From Phycomyces nitens (Eukaryota > Mucoromycota > Mucoromycetes > Mucorales > Phycomycetaceae), in NCBI GenBank assembly GCA_022702545.1, contig JAHRBC010000005.1, forward strand, positions 1,178,001 to 1,242,000: a DNA stretch of 64,000 nt, read 5' to 3'. The translations under genes were made by a program, and so were the position numbers. Each line of letters opens with the position of its first letter. Within the stretch, counting starts at the first letter, position 1. The notes under the pieces are model-generated. The model was not told the origin of the DNA and did not search any database. It saw only the letters and a list, made by a program, of their open reading frames with translations. This document shows, one piece after another, positions 44,317 through 56,930 of this stretch.

Positions 44317-47019
44317 AAAGAGGAGAAAGGGAGAAGAAGAAGAAGGGGAGGGGAGGCGGTCCAAAAAAAATAGACATTGGCTGGCTGACAGTGATACTAA
44401 ATTTTGAAGAATTTTGAGGTACCACTAGACAAAATCCCGGGGTTAATTTAGTACGAGCGCTGCTCGTTTAGTATATGATATACTTTATCAGGATGCTGAG
44501 CGTATATGGCTAACAAGAGCACTGGGAAATCCGGCCCAAGGCATCGAGGGGTCTTCCGTGGGCAGCTTGCAATCTGCCCATTTGGTTGCCGGGTTTTCCG
44601 AGAACAAGGCAGGGTTGAATGGAGACAAATGGATATGAATATCAGGGCCACCCTGAGAAAATATTTGGCTGACAGAGAAAAAAAATGAAAGGGAACCAAA
44701 AAGGCCCGAGAAGTATTTTACGTCACAGCATAATAATTTAAGTTTTTCTATTTTAAAACACACACACACACTTACACACGTTGATTTATAATAATAATCA
44801 TTATTTTATTTTTGAACAAAAAGTTTGAAGCTTTTGACAGAGATTGAATTTAACCCAATGATTCAAACCACCTCAAATGCATGCTCATTGGGCTTGGAAT
44901 CATACAAGCCAACCATTGTCTTTACTAGCCCAACCTCATTATCAAATTTCATTTTATAATATGTTACCAGAGTTCAAAGCATTATTGACAACAATTAATT
45001 AGCAATCTATTTCTTTATTGAATGTCATGTTCATTTTTCCCAAGTGACAATTGACAATGGTCCTCTATCAATAGCAGCTAACAAACATTCAAGCCAAAGA
45101 AAAAGAACCAAGAAAAAGAGAGAAAGAAAAAAAGGGGGGCACAACCAGACTATTAGACAGGATTGAAAGCATTGTCAATATATATATCTTTGTAGTAAAT
45201 GATTCCACAAAACCAATTATTCCATATCTCTAGGACACATTCAGATTCTTTCCGTTATCCTTATCATATACCTCTACAGCCACTCTTTACCACTCGAGAG
45301 ATTAAATTGTTCCAAATAATTTTCAAAATATATAAATGTACAAATGTTTCCAACCGCTTGCATGACACGGATTCCGTATTGCAAGCAGTTCATTTTTTAA
45401 ACAAACTTTCACTTGCCTGTAAGCCGCATAAAAATGAATTATATGATCTGAATGCCGGGTTAAGATCATTTTCAGAGGTAATGGTACCATTTGAAAAAAA
45501 GAAAAAGAAAATGGTATGCAAGAGGTCATACATACGACCACTTTTGAAAATAAAATCTAGGTTTAATAAAAAAGGAGTATTTGTCTCAATATTGTACACC
45601 AAGACCATATAGTAAAGAATACATTGGGCTCTTGGAGGAGTAAGCGACTCGGTATGCCATGGTACGCTTAAAGTCCACTTGAAAGACAAGCTGTTGAGAC
45701 ACAGTTTGTTTGATAGAGTACTATCAGTCGACAAAGTTTGTATATGCCGGTATTGGGTATTGTGTGAAATAGTGACCGGACAATAGTTCTCGGAAAAGAT
45801 TGACAGGGTCGACAAAAGAGACAATGCAAGGTAAATCTATTAGGCTATATGGTTATGTGTCCATGATACCAATAGTAAATCATTGGGAAATATGCCTAGA
45901 TACGTATGCAGCACTTTAAGCATATGCCTTGTAGCCACCAACCATATAAAGATATATACAACCATACAAGCACGCAATTTTATTGAATGAATAATAAACA
46001 GGCACTGGATTTACTAGATAACAGAAATACCAAAAGGATCCTTATGGATATCATTTCTGCCATGTAATTAAAAAGAATCGAATCAACTTGTTGAGCTAGA
46101 CCTTGAGTCTCGGTTATCTAAAGGGCACTAGTATTAAACGCTTGTTCTCTGCCCTTGACTCCAAACAAGCTAATCAATTAAAGGATCGCGTTGTCTATAG
46201 CAATACGTCTAGACTCACGATTATTTGAATAATGGAAATATGTAAATATGGAAACTTGATAGCGTAGGTTGCAAAATAACCTTGTCATTAAGACTATATC
46301 AATCTCGATCTTATGCCAAAGTCAATGATGCCAACCAAAGCATTTGGTATTGGTCAATGCTGAATTGCACAAATGTCATAAACATACTCTGTATTCCAAT
46401 CCATGTATTATTATTATTTTATATATAAACAGTACGCTTATAGTGGATAGAATACACCAAGCTAAACAAACTATCTTATTGATTTGATGAATGCTGATAT
46501 GGCTGGTTCAAGAAAATATAGCAGATACCTTGATGTCCGTTACTATATATTACAGACTTTGCAAAAAAATAAAAGACGTTGTTGTGGGCTCACTTTTTCA
46601 TTCCTAAACGCGATTCACTGTATCTGCCGTCAATCTCCGTTGTAAACTCACACTGTGATGTAGTTATAATACCCGCGCGTGTATGAAATGATTGTAATAT
46701 AAAATACACTCTTGCATTTGACTTTAGCCGAGAATTCTTATTATAAAGGCAACTGATAAAGAGACCTCTTTAATATTAGATCATTAAGGAAAATAGAAAA
46801 CAATTTAGAATTATTGTAGTTGATGCACCTCTCAGGTTTTAAATCAAAAAGATCGTTGATTTTGATTGATAATAATCCAACTTTCAGAAATACCGAGAAA
46901 TATGCCCTAGAAAACTAGATAAAAAGGAACCATGGAAAATGCGATTTTTTACTATTATATTCTAATTCATCATTATCTTATTATCCACTACTCGTGTAAT
47001 CGACCTGCCTTCAATTACA
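44317..47019. other. Divergent intergenic region between GT17 and the desaturase
   Basis: 2.7 kb containing both promoters. A short CA run at about 44759-44772. Open frames near 44500 and 45200-45820 show no family signature. The last 150 bp before 47020 are AT-rich, with TATTATATTC and CT-rich words before the desaturase ATG. Confidence 0.5.
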
Positions 47020-48290
47020 ATGGAAAGCACCACAGCTGTAAAGACAACAACGGTTCCTCTTTCCCTAGAAAAGGACATGAAAGAATGGGAAATTACTGAG
47101 ATTTCCATCAAGGAAATACGTGACATTATCCCTGCCCACTGTTTTGAGCGTGATACTTTCCGTTCATTCCTCCACCTCTTCCACGACTTCTTTTTTGTTG
47201 GATTACTGGCCTATGGAGCTAGCTGGATCGATAGAGTTTCCTATGGTCCATACCGTGTTGTTCTGTGGTCTGCCTATTGGCTCGCGCAGAGTATTGCCAG
47301 CAGTGGACTTTGGATGATATGTCATGATTGTGGGCATCAAGCATTTAGCTCCTCAAAGGTAATGTGCTTAAAGACCTTGGGCAGCTTACTAAATACCAGA
47401 CATTAGTTGATCTCTGATGGAGTGGGCTTGATAGTACATACCTTGCTGCTGGTCCCTTATTACTCCTGGAAGTTTACTCATGCTAGACACCACAATTCTG
47501 TTGGCCATGTAACCAGAGACAAGGTAACCATTTGCACCAATATTCACCAAAAAAAAAGAAGAAGCTAAACATAGTCCGTTAGACACATACTCCTAGACTG
47601 CGCTCGGACTTGGGTCTTCCTCCTCGTGAAGAGGATGTCGAAGCCGATGGACCTCATGCCATCTTTGAAAACACCCCTTTGATGAACTCATTAAAGATGA
47701 TTGGATTCCTCTTGGTCGCATGGCCATTCTATGCCCTGTTCAACAATCCTGGAGATACCAACATGAACAGATGGGTCTCTCACTTTAATCCAAATAGCTT
47801 TCTATTCCAAAAGAATCAGTACTGGAAGGTGATGCAGTCCACTGCTGCTGTTGGTGTCATGATTGCTGTCCTGGTTCGTGCTGGCCAGATCTATGGATCA
47901 CTCGAGGTGATCAAGTTTTACGTGGTTCCATACTTTCTTGTCCATGCTTGGATGGTGGTGGTTACCTATCTCCAACATACCAGTCCTGAAGTACCTCATT
48001 ATGACTCTGATGTCTGGAGCTTCCAGCGTGGAATTGCGCTCACGGTTGACCGATCGTATGGCCCAATATTGGACCATTTCTTCCACCACATTGGAGACAC
48101 CCACCTTGTTCACCATCTGGTAGCAACCATGCCTCACTACCATTGTGTAGAAGCAACTGAGCATGTCAAAAAGGCACTCGGCAAATATTACCGTCAGGAT
48201 GATACTCCTATTTTGAAGGCTTTGCTTAATAACTGGACCCAGTGTAAATTTGTAGAAGATGAAGGAAGCGTCCGTTTTTACAAAAACTAG
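47020..48290 (+). CDS. Delta-12 (omega-6) fatty acid desaturase
   Basis: Three exons: 47020..47358, 47407..47523 and 47583..48290, all phase 0, giving 387 residues, the normal size for the FAD2 family. The three His boxes are HDCGHQ (exon 1 end), HARHH (exon 2, within YYSWKFTHARHHNSVGH) and HLVHH (exon 3, within GDTHLVHHL). These bind the di-iron centre. Four hydrophobic spans are arranged as in ER-membrane acyl-lipid desaturases, and the N-terminus has the conserved EITEISIKEIRDIIPAHCF. The enzyme converts oleoyl to linoleoyl chains using cytochrome b5 as electron donor, the entry step to polyunsaturated lipids for which Mucoromycota are known. Delta-12 is preferred over delta-15 from overall resemblance; residues cannot settle this by eye. 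Confidence 0.92.
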
Positions 48291-49278
48291 CTAGATGACT
48301 GAAACCTGGCCAATAAATAAGATTATGTTTCCGAGCATTGATAATATGAAAGAGATACTTTTTACTTAGTCTTTGTGTTTCTATAACTTTTTTTTGTGTG
48401 TTGGCGTAGACAGGAGGATACCTCTGATTATAGAATACAAAATTATTGAGCTTTGTATTGGAGACTGATAATAGGAAAAAAGGGTATCGAGAATATATGC
48501 ACAAGTACATTAGAGATGCAGGTACAACAAGATACTCGGAATTGCCATTTTCCTCCTTGTTCCTGGGTCAATTGATTACCCGAACCTAAATAGGATATTG
48601 AATAATCCTAAACCGGATTTTGGGTGAGACCATTGACGCATAGCATCTTACAAAAAGCCTCTCTAGGGATCAATGCAAATCACAGCTTTATAATTGGCAA
48701 TAACAAAATACCAGGGCTTAAAATAAGCCATACGATAGATTGTTTAGCCAAGATACAAGCAATCGGCAGCTGTGGCGCTAGGTTCAAATGCCCTATAGAC
48801 CTACATATTAAAGGGCTCATCAGCCAGAGCCCTAAGCCCTGGGAAAGAGGCGTAAAGACTGTTCTGTTTGGGATCCAGGGTCAATTTTACATCTACATAC
48901 ATTTTCTTGTGCGTGCCAGGTTGCCGGTCTGCAAATTTGGGCTCCAACAAAATGGAGTTTGGGTGTATTCAATTCCACTCCAAGTGTCTTGTTGTAAAGA
49001 GCTACAAAGAGATCTTTAGGGTCAATTGGACAATAGACCCAGAATTTGTTTTGGCCAAATACCAGTTGTTGTCTTGAGCCGTTTTTTTTGTTTTGTTGGC
49101 TTGTTTATCCTGTATGGCATAGCCAGAAAGCTTCATAGCCTTCTTGGTAGACCGGTCACATGCTTCACTCAGCCAGTCTAAAGAAGAAAGGCTTATCTTT
49201 TTTTGGCTCCTGTTCTTAGCTTACTCATTTATTCATCCATCTACACACACACACACATATATATATATATATTGTAAC
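48291..49278. other. Gene-free interval between the desaturase and the VTT protein
   Basis: An open + strand frame at 48624-49019 lacks any known domain and ends without conserved features. The sequence directly before 49279 carries CA and TA runs (49241-49271) that may be 5' leader. No RNA gene confirmed. Confidence 0.45.
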
Positions 49279-50563
49279 ATGCCCGAACCTGAAGGCCAGA
49301 TTCCAATGTCGGCTATTATCCAAATAGACCCTCTCACAAAACACCCCAAGAATCAACCAGGGGAGGAGGAGGAAGAAGATCACGTCTGGGTTGATCCACT
49401 CTTAAATTCTGATGATCATCAATGGCAGACTAGCACATCTCGTCTTCAACGGATACGAAACTGGATAAGACATAAACAGATCAATCGTAGGATGGTGTGG
49501 GAGTATGCTGTTCAGTGGCGATGGGTATGGGGCTTCTTCTTCTTTGTGTTTATTATGAGCTCTATCATGTATCACTACCGAAGAGAGTTACTAGAGGGTC
49601 TCGAGACACTCAGTAACACAGTAAAAGATATGGGAACAAGGTAAATACAGTGTCTGGAAACCGCATTGGATGTTTTATTGATAATAACACTTGAAAAAAA
49701 AAACATCTCTAGTGGTTACTTATTGATAGCAGGCCTTATTTTCCTCAGCGCATTTCCTCCTATGCTTGGATATGGAACCTATCAGACCCTGTCTGGCTTT
49801 ACCTTTGGATTTGCTCGGGGATTCCCGATATCCTATTTCGGTGCTCTTTTTGGTGCCGTGTCTTGTTTCTTAATATCCAGAATATGGCTCAAGGACAGGG
49901 TGAGACGTTTCATGGCAGGATATCCAAATCTACAGGCAGTCGTAAAGGCAGTCGAGAAAAAGGGTTTCAAGGTAAGCAAGGGTAAAGAAGTTTTTTTTAA
50001 AAAAAAAATACTCAACCGATATATATATAGTTATTTATCCTTATTCGCTTGTCTCCCTATCCGTTTAATATGCTGGTAAGTTAAATAACATGGGTATTGC
50101 ATGTGTTATTAAGCATAATGTTTCATGGCTTGCTTAGAACATGCTGTTTGCGGCAACCGATATTTCCTTGTATCATTTCACTCTTGGCACTGCCATCACA
50201 CTCACAAAAATCGCACTTCATGTCTATATTGGAGCCAACCTGACTTCGTTTGCAAAGCATGTTTTGGGTGAGGAGGAAGAGCTGACAGACGAAGAAAAGA
50301 GGTCAGACATGGTGCGTTATATTGCGGCTGGTGTAGGATCCATCTTGGCATTTGGTGTGATGGGATATGTATATGTGGTCGCAAAGCAGGCTGTAAAGGA
50401 AGCCAGCGAAGAAGATCAACAGAATGAAGAAAACATGGCATTCTTGAGACCAAATGAGGACCAAGTGCATGATGACTGGCTAGAATGGGAAGATAGCGAT
50501 GCTGGTTCAACCCATGAAGGACATGCCAAACGTCCACCTCCCTTGTCTGAAGACCATGTTTAA
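49279..50563 (+). CDS. TVP38/TMEM64-type VTT-domain membrane protein
   Basis: Four exons: 49279..49640, 49713..49971, 50031..50075 and 50138..50563, giving 363 residues. The ATG at 49279 opens MPEPEGQIPMSA; the open frame upstream lacks another ATG in good context. The N-terminus is acidic and cytosolic, then a span near residues 83-100 (WVWGFFFFVFIMSSIMYHY). The VTT core (SNARE-associated Golgi protein family) has FPPMLGYGTYQTLSGFTFG, ISYFGALFGAVSCFL and RLSPYPFNMLNMLFAATDIS, with the family-typical F/Y-G-x-x-x-G and PFN blocks. Then come HVYIGANL, a last span (GVGSILAFGVMGYVYVV) and a charged tail. Fungal Tvp38 is a Golgi membrane protein of Tvp23/18/15 vesicles, and VTT proteins are linked to lipid scrambling. 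The very short exon 3 (45 bp) is needed for LFILIRLSPYPF. Confidence 0.9.
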
Positions 50564-51316
50564 GAGATAATAATTATGTAAAGAAATCATAAAGGTCTAG
50601 ATAGGGTGTATATACTTGTTTTAAAATAAAAGAAATGCATACATACAAAACCCAATAGCACGCTGTACTAGACATTACAGATATATCCACTTTGTACTTT
50701 TTACCCAGTCTGAATTTTCCATACAATTAAATCTTTAAGAATAAGAAAGAGGAAACGTGATGTCCTTGCAAGTATATTTAACTTGGGAAGCCAACACCAC
50801 AGGCATTATGTTATTTAAATTTGCTGGGAGAAGGCCGGGCGAACGATACTAATCAAACAATTGTTTATAGATACGTCTACAATTTGGATCTACATTAATG
50901 TATTTCCGTACCAAGTGTCTTCTTTACAAATGGGAAATTTAGAAAGGACCTGGACGATGAATAGACAACCGTCATATGGAGTAATGAATCAAGAATAATA
51001 TTTCATAAAGAAGCGTGGTATACATCTTTATAAATCATATCATTTCTTTCATGCCAATTGCATGAAGTTTTATTTCTCCCATTTGTTACATCTCAACAAT
51101 ATGCTTGTACTTGTTAGCTGTCTATAAAAAAAAAGTCGTATATTTATCCAACTTTTTATTATTATTAAAATCAGCTCATGAAGTGTGCTTGGATTTTGTG
51201 GTAGCCAGATTACTACATGAACTAATAATGAATTGTCTGTCTGTTGACTAAAACAGCATCATGTTTCTTTTGAGAATCTGAACAAAGAACCTGGAAAAAC
51301 CAGTAGATGAATATCT
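50564..51316. other. Convergent intergenic region
   Basis: 3' flanks of the VTT gene and of the orphan nuclease-like gene. AT-rich; ATT repeats near 51160. Nothing else seen. Confidence 0.5.
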
Positions 51317-52342
51317 TTATTTTTTACAGTGGCGGTTGAATGCTGATCTCAGGCTCTGTGAACTGGAATACTTGCTAAACAGGTTCTTTTCCTTGCCAAA
51401 CTGAAAGCAGAGCTTCCAGTCCATTCTGCCGACATGTTCTTGTTTAAAAGTCTGGACAAATTTCCAGTCTAGGTCATCACCGTCTTCATCCGACAATCGT
51501 TGTCTTTTTCCACTTGTATAGATTACGCTGTGTTTGCGGCGAAGTTCTTGAATGGTTTCCAAACCACTGTCAAGTATATCTGCAGTTCTCTTTCGCTGCA
51601 CTTCTTCTCGGACATCTTTTGCAAGGGTTCGTTTGGCTGACTTTATAATATCATAAGTTTGGCTACAGATATCTTCTACCCTTTTTGATATCGTTTCTTC
51701 CCTGTAGATCTCTCCAAACGCATCTTGGGAAATCTTGTACAGCATTTTGATTGTCGGATCATCTTTCTTTTCGATCTCTTCCAACGATAGTTTTTGCTGA
51801 ATAATAAAGTACCCTAGCGCAACAAGAGGCTCCATGACATCGTTCTTGATATGATCATGAATACTGTCCGCATTCATCAAATTGAAACTCTCGGCCCATC
51901 CAAAGCACGGCAACGCTTTGAAGAACGGTAAAGTATCTGACTCGGCTGCCAATTTAGAGAGGTCTTTTGTTGTATTATGAATAACTATTGTAATAACAAT
52001 AGGTTCTGCGTTATATTCCTTTTCCACCAACAAGGAATAGTCAATAAGGCTTTTGTAAAAGGACATGCTTGCTGTATACTGGATATCGATTAAGATTGGC
52101 GGCATCTTGTATGTCTTGTTTTCCGTAGCCTCATCTGCAATATAAAGAACATCTGGTTTTCTAAAGTTTACTGACTCTGGTAGCTTGGCAGTATACTCAT
52201 CTACAGCATGTGAGCCTATATATATATATATATATCTTGTTAAAAGAATACCAAGCAACTAGCTTGGATAACATTTCTTACCAACAACCTTGGCCACAAT
52301 TATATTTATAACATCTCTGTTATATAGAATCCATTTACTCAT
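51317..52342 (-). CDS. Orphan protein with PD-(D/E)XK-nuclease-like core
   Basis: Two exons: 52282..52342 (ATG at 52342) and 51317..52215, separated by a 66-bp intron that ends in a TA microsatellite and ATAG, giving 319 residues. Near the N-terminus are KPDVLYIAD (Pro41-Asp42) and, 22 residues later, PPILIDIQYTAS (Asp64-x-Gln66), followed by hydrophobic strands (PIVITIVIHN). This order, PD...DxQ in beta strands with a helix after, matches the PD-(D/E)XK fold as in Rpn/YhgA-type transposase-related nucleases, where Gln can replace Lys. The middle is helical and charged, and the C-terminus basic (KRQRLSDEDGDD). I recall similar lineage-specific proteins in Mucorales but no function. Host gene, domesticated or active nuclease, or an element-derived gene are all possible. 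Confidence 0.7.
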
Positions 52343-52977
52343 AATATCAGTTTCTGGCGGTTATTCTGGGTGGAGAGTAAAATATATATATATATAAAAG
52401 GTTTTCAATTGGCTTTATATCGCTGTGGATTTTGAACAATAGAAAGAATACCCTGTTGAGACGTACAAGAGATTAACATACCCAAAAACTCTCTATTTAT
52501 AATCAATAATATCAAAAGAGTCAATGCTTTGGTCCAGAGTGCCAAACATAACCAACCATGTCTGTATATGTCTCTTGGGCACCATAAAATATCAATGTAA
52601 TTAAATACAGACTCATGTCACAATGAAGTTACTTTTAACTTTAACATTGTTAAAAAGACACACCACGTTTTATCAATACCTAACAGGCATAAAAGTACTA
52701 TTGATCTGTAATAAGCGGGAGAATGAAAAATCAAAAGATGATTGACATGAAAGAAAGGATGGGATTTAACAAGGTATATACCACGCTTCTTGATACCTGC
52801 GACATCATTGTCTTTATTTTTATTGTACTGCCAGTCTGCTCATATGTGCTATTGAATCATCTATATTTTCCAATACTTGGTATGTGGTATTTTTATCAGA
52901 CAGACTATAAAGAAACGGAGGATAATAATATCTCAAGGAGTCAACACCCTCTTTCTTTTGTCATGTTGGCATTCAAC

Positions 52978-53181
52978 CTAAAGATAGATAGAGAGAGATC
53001 CAGCACCTCCCGCCCAAATAGATCTCCATACAAACACTGGACCACCAGAATGTTCGAATGTTGGTATCAAGCAATTATTATTGTATCTTTTCATTACCAT
53101 CTCTTTAAACACCCTGGTTTTCCCATTTCTGACAAATGTTAACCCTTGATTCATGACTCTAGATGACTGTTGTACATTCAC
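52978..53181 (-). pseudogene. Tc1-like transposase fragment
   Basis: A minus-strand frame with FEHSGGPVFVWRSIWAGGAG, the counterpart of the FKHGGGSVMVWGCF-AGGVGPL block between catalytic Asp 1 and 2. Only this piece is visible; the + strand open frame over it (52723-53142) is a shadow. Confidence 0.65.
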
Positions 53182-54274
53182 ACCTTACCACCTTTCCTTG
53201 TGTCTTTAATTATTATTCATCTTATGTCTTGCAAGATGATGGTCTACCTTTTTTTTTTAATACTGTAGAAATATTTTTGAGTGGTGTAGATGGCTATATG
53301 GCTATATACCAATGAAATCCAAATACAATTGGTATACTGTCATTAGCTGGACTAGATACTACTCAATACTAAAAATTGGCCATGGGCAGAAATATAACAT
53401 TGTAAAGATTGATATCTATTGATAATTCTTGGGGGTATTTACCACAATCTATAATCCTGAAACGAGAAACTGGATGAGATTATGTTTTTATATATATTTT
53501 TCACAAATGTCACCAAATGATAAAGACATCAAATTCTACATCTTCCCCAACTTGGTTTCATGCGCAAAAGTCAAACAAAGAAGGAACAGTCATACTGACA
53601 TTTCCATTTATATTTTCAAGAAATTCTTTGGCTTAAAATCATGTTTTATTCACTTAGGGCTCTAATGTTTTAGCCTGGCCTTTGATGAGGTTGATACACT
53701 TTGGAGCTTTGGGTTCTCTGGACCATATTCTCTCAAAAAGCCTTTATGTTTAGTGATAGATTTTGTGGGATAAGATAACAGTTGAAAATTTAGCACGACA
53801 GAGTTCTACCATATTAAAGTATTGCTCCAAGATTCATACTAGAGTGCATGGTTTGTCAAACAAATGGTATTGGAATACGATAGAGAACTAACAAGAAATA
53901 CAGTACTACTTTTAGTATTGTATCACCAAAAAACAACGTCACACAGGATTCGAACCAATATCCTTGCGACTGACTGTTACACGATATGCCTGCTCATCAT
54001 AACATCCGGGATATGCATGTCCCTATATGTTACATGTTCAAACAAAATTGAGACTGTGACAGATATCACCATGGGCCCATAAAGAGATTGTCAAGCCATT
54101 CTAAGCAATATAGTAGTTTATCAAATGGATACATTTGGTTATGTTTCTATCACTCAAAGAAGATAAATCTAACGTTTAGTATAACATCAAAAGTTATATA
54201 AATATATCCATTCCAAGCCCATCTAAATGTCTACTCTCTTTCTCTTTCGCTTTACCTACAAGCACACATCCTAA
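53182..54274. other. Gene-free interval before the Hsp70-like gene
   Basis: Contains a tRNA T-arm-like word (minus-strand GGTTCGAATCC at 53946-53956), but no foldable tRNA was found around it. Otherwise AT-rich without signals. Confidence 0.45.
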
Positions 54275-56329
54275 ATGACAACAGACAATTTAAACGAGTA
54301 CGATAGTTTCATTGCTATAGGTATTGTATATATTATTCTAAAATATTTCAGTGCTAATCAGAAACATATTAGACTTTGGAACTACTTATTCTGGATATAA
54401 AATATATTGCCCAATTATGCCAGCAGGTAGCTACCATATGTACGTCTTGAATCAGAATACCATTTGAATTGATATTAAGATTTACCCTTCACACTTCCAC
54501 CTATTGAAATCGATTACTATAACCATCCAGAGAGGCCGATATGCATTTGTATACAAAGAACAAACCCACTGAATTGTTTTATAAAAAGAGTTACAATTTG
54601 ATTTCTACAAAGAGAAACAAACCACTTGCGTATGGATTGGAGGCAAACGAGTACAAGGATCATCCTGAGCCTGGATATCACGTGGCCAACTTTAAACTGT
54701 GGCTGGATCGAACTGCCAAAAAAAAAGATCTTCCTACCCTACCATACAATATGACTCCAGTCCAAGGTAATCGAGTGATGATTTTATGTACCTGGTTATT
54801 GATTTCATGTCCTTAGTTATTGCTGATTATTTGAGTTACATGCGCTTGGAAATCTACAGAACACTGGCTAGATATTATCCTAAATATAATGACCCCTCCA
54901 AGCACAGATTCTGTATGGCAGTTCCGACCATGTGGTCTGAGGAATCAAAGAATATAATGAGAGAGGCTGCCATATTATCCAATATTATCAAAAAAGACGA
55001 TCCACCAGATAAACTGCTGATTTTCGATGAAGCTGTAGCAGCTGCCTTGTATGCCGAGCATGTATCTTATAGACTAGGACTCTCTAGCGGTAGTCTTTAC
55101 ATGATTTGCGATGCTGGTGGTGGAACTGTAGACCTTGCCGTGTTCGAAAAGGATGAGTCATTGAGAGGAGGTGGTTTAAAGGAAATCACAATGGGAACTG
55201 GCAGTTATTGCGGTTCAGCATTCTTAAACACTCGATTCAAAGACTTATTAAACAAAAGAATATCTAAGTACCATAGTTATAAGAAATACTATATGAATAA
55301 TGACATGCGGTCTTTTGATCAGTTCAAGGTAAAATAGACATGGTATTTTATATTAAACAGTTGAATATACTAATGTGAATGAAATTTTTATCTTGGACTG
55401 TTCTATAGGAAGTATTTGGTAGTGATGATGATGGTGAAGTATCCAAACGTCTAAAATCGCTTAATGAATGTTACATCGATGGACATGCCGATATCAGTGA
55501 AAAAGATGGATTCACATTGGATGAGATTCGTACAAAAGTATTTGATCCGGTAGTAGACAAAGTACTTTGTATGATCGAGAAACAATTCGAACAGCTTGAT
55601 GGCAGACATATTGATGCAATGTTTATAACTGGAGGGTTCGGTCGGTCTCCATACCTTAAAAATCGGATCAAGGATGTTTTTGAGAGTAGAACGAGGCGAA
55701 TCAAGGTTATTGAAGATGGAAAAGATGCCGTAATAAAAGGAGCAATTCAATTTGGTATCGAACCGAGTATAATTACCCAGCGTATCCTGCGTTGTACATA
55801 TGGAATCAAGTTGTGCTCACCAAATAAAAGAAAGAACAATACTAAAGCACAATCCGACAAAAACAAATTCCATGTATATATCCATAAAGGGCAGCCAGTC
55901 AACGAGGATACATGGCTTTCTAAAAAGATTTATTGGTCAAACAAAGCACTTCCGATTATATGTAAGATCAACATTAGATCTTTATTAAATGCAATCTAAT
56001 AATATTGATCAATAGCTTTGTATGCGTATGATGGTGAAGAGCCAATTCCTGAATACCCTACTCCTCAAAATATTGATCTAGTTGCTATTCTTGGCACTGA
56101 ATTTTCAATTGATACAAGAGAAGGGGCTGACCGTGTAATTGATATGAAGATGCGGTTTGGCTTGGGCAGAATTGAGGTCAAGGTGAATGTTGCAGGCAAA
56201 GAATTCGAATATGGCACAATCCACGATGTTGATGGAAAAAAGACAATTCAAAACTACATAGGATTCGTCCCACGTTTATATAGAGAAAAGATTAGACCGT
56301 TTATGAAGGAGATAATGTCCCTTCCCTAA
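54275..56329 (+). CDS. HSPA12-like Hsp70-family ATPase
   Basis: Six exons, about 54275..54320, 54373..54426, 54533..54766, 54817..55328, 55409..55961 and 56016..56329, giving 570 residues. Exon 1 plus 2 create FIAIDFGTTYSGY, the phosphate-1 loop. Later blocks are FDEAVAAALYAE, ICDAGGGTVDLAVFE (phosphate-2) and DAMFITGGFGRSPYLKNRI (adenosine loop). The length and the lack of a standard substrate-binding domain and EEVD tail place it with the HSPA12 clade, which is expanded in Mucoromycota and other fungi. The role is unclear; family members bind ATP and may sense stress or bind lipids or glycans. The small exons 2 and 3 are the least certain part: exon 3 uses an AGAG acceptor to keep NKPTELFYK in phase. 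Confidence 0.88.
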
Positions 56330-56549
56330 TTATATTGGTTTTAATACTATAAAATGGACATTTTACAACAAGAGAATGTCAAAGAAAACAGCACCCATTC
56401 AATCTCGGCTATTTATTTTTTAGATTTTTGCAATCTCTGCAATCATTCCTCTTTAACATTATACCCAAAGTACAAGGCTCTAAACCCACCAGGACAATCA
56501 CAAAACTTTCAGACTTGGGAAAATGAATTTTGATTTGCTTTTGCATGAG

Positions 56550-56930
56550 TGGAACAAGAATTGCAGATATTGCCAGAAACCAAATTATTCCACCAACGAC
56601 AAAGACTTGTTGGTTTAATCTTTGAGAGAAATCAGCATCAAACTTTTGCTGACTTGACTTGTGAAATAAAGGGAGAGACGGGAAATTCTGTTTGTGCAAA
56701 GACTATTAGCACATCTTTGCTCAAAATGAGTCTTTATTCCCATGTCTAAAGAGCATAATTGCAAGCAACATGCCTTTTTATGATCCTCTAAATGATTGGA
56801 ATCCGCAATGCAAAATGTGATTTAGAGTGATGGACTTTATCCTGTTTGGGTTAAGAAATAGAGGTTCTATCATACTCTGGGGATGTATTTAAGTGAGACT
56901 GAACTACTTTTTATACTGAATGACATGACT
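56550..56930 (+). pseudogene. Tc1-like transposase relic
   Basis: + strand pieces: QTFADLTCEIKGETGNSVCA with KTISTSLLKMSLYSHV, the second helix-turn-helix region of Tc1 enzymes, then after stops FILFGLRNRGSIILWGCI, the VMVWGCI block. Several stops and a missing C-terminus. It lies just downstream of the Hsp70-like gene and is not related to it. Confidence 0.65.

Noticed and set aside
48624..49019. 131-codon + strand frame with a GGTTCAAATGCCC word
   Set aside because: No domain, and the T-arm-like word has no foldable tRNA around it.
52723..53142. 139-codon + strand frame
   Set aside because: Overlaps an antisense transposase fragment and lacks domain or conservation cues.
53930..54010. tRNA-like T-arm (GGTTCGAATCC on the minus strand)
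   Set aside because: I could not pair an acceptor stem or an anticodon stem around it; at best a pseudo-tRNA or SINE relic.
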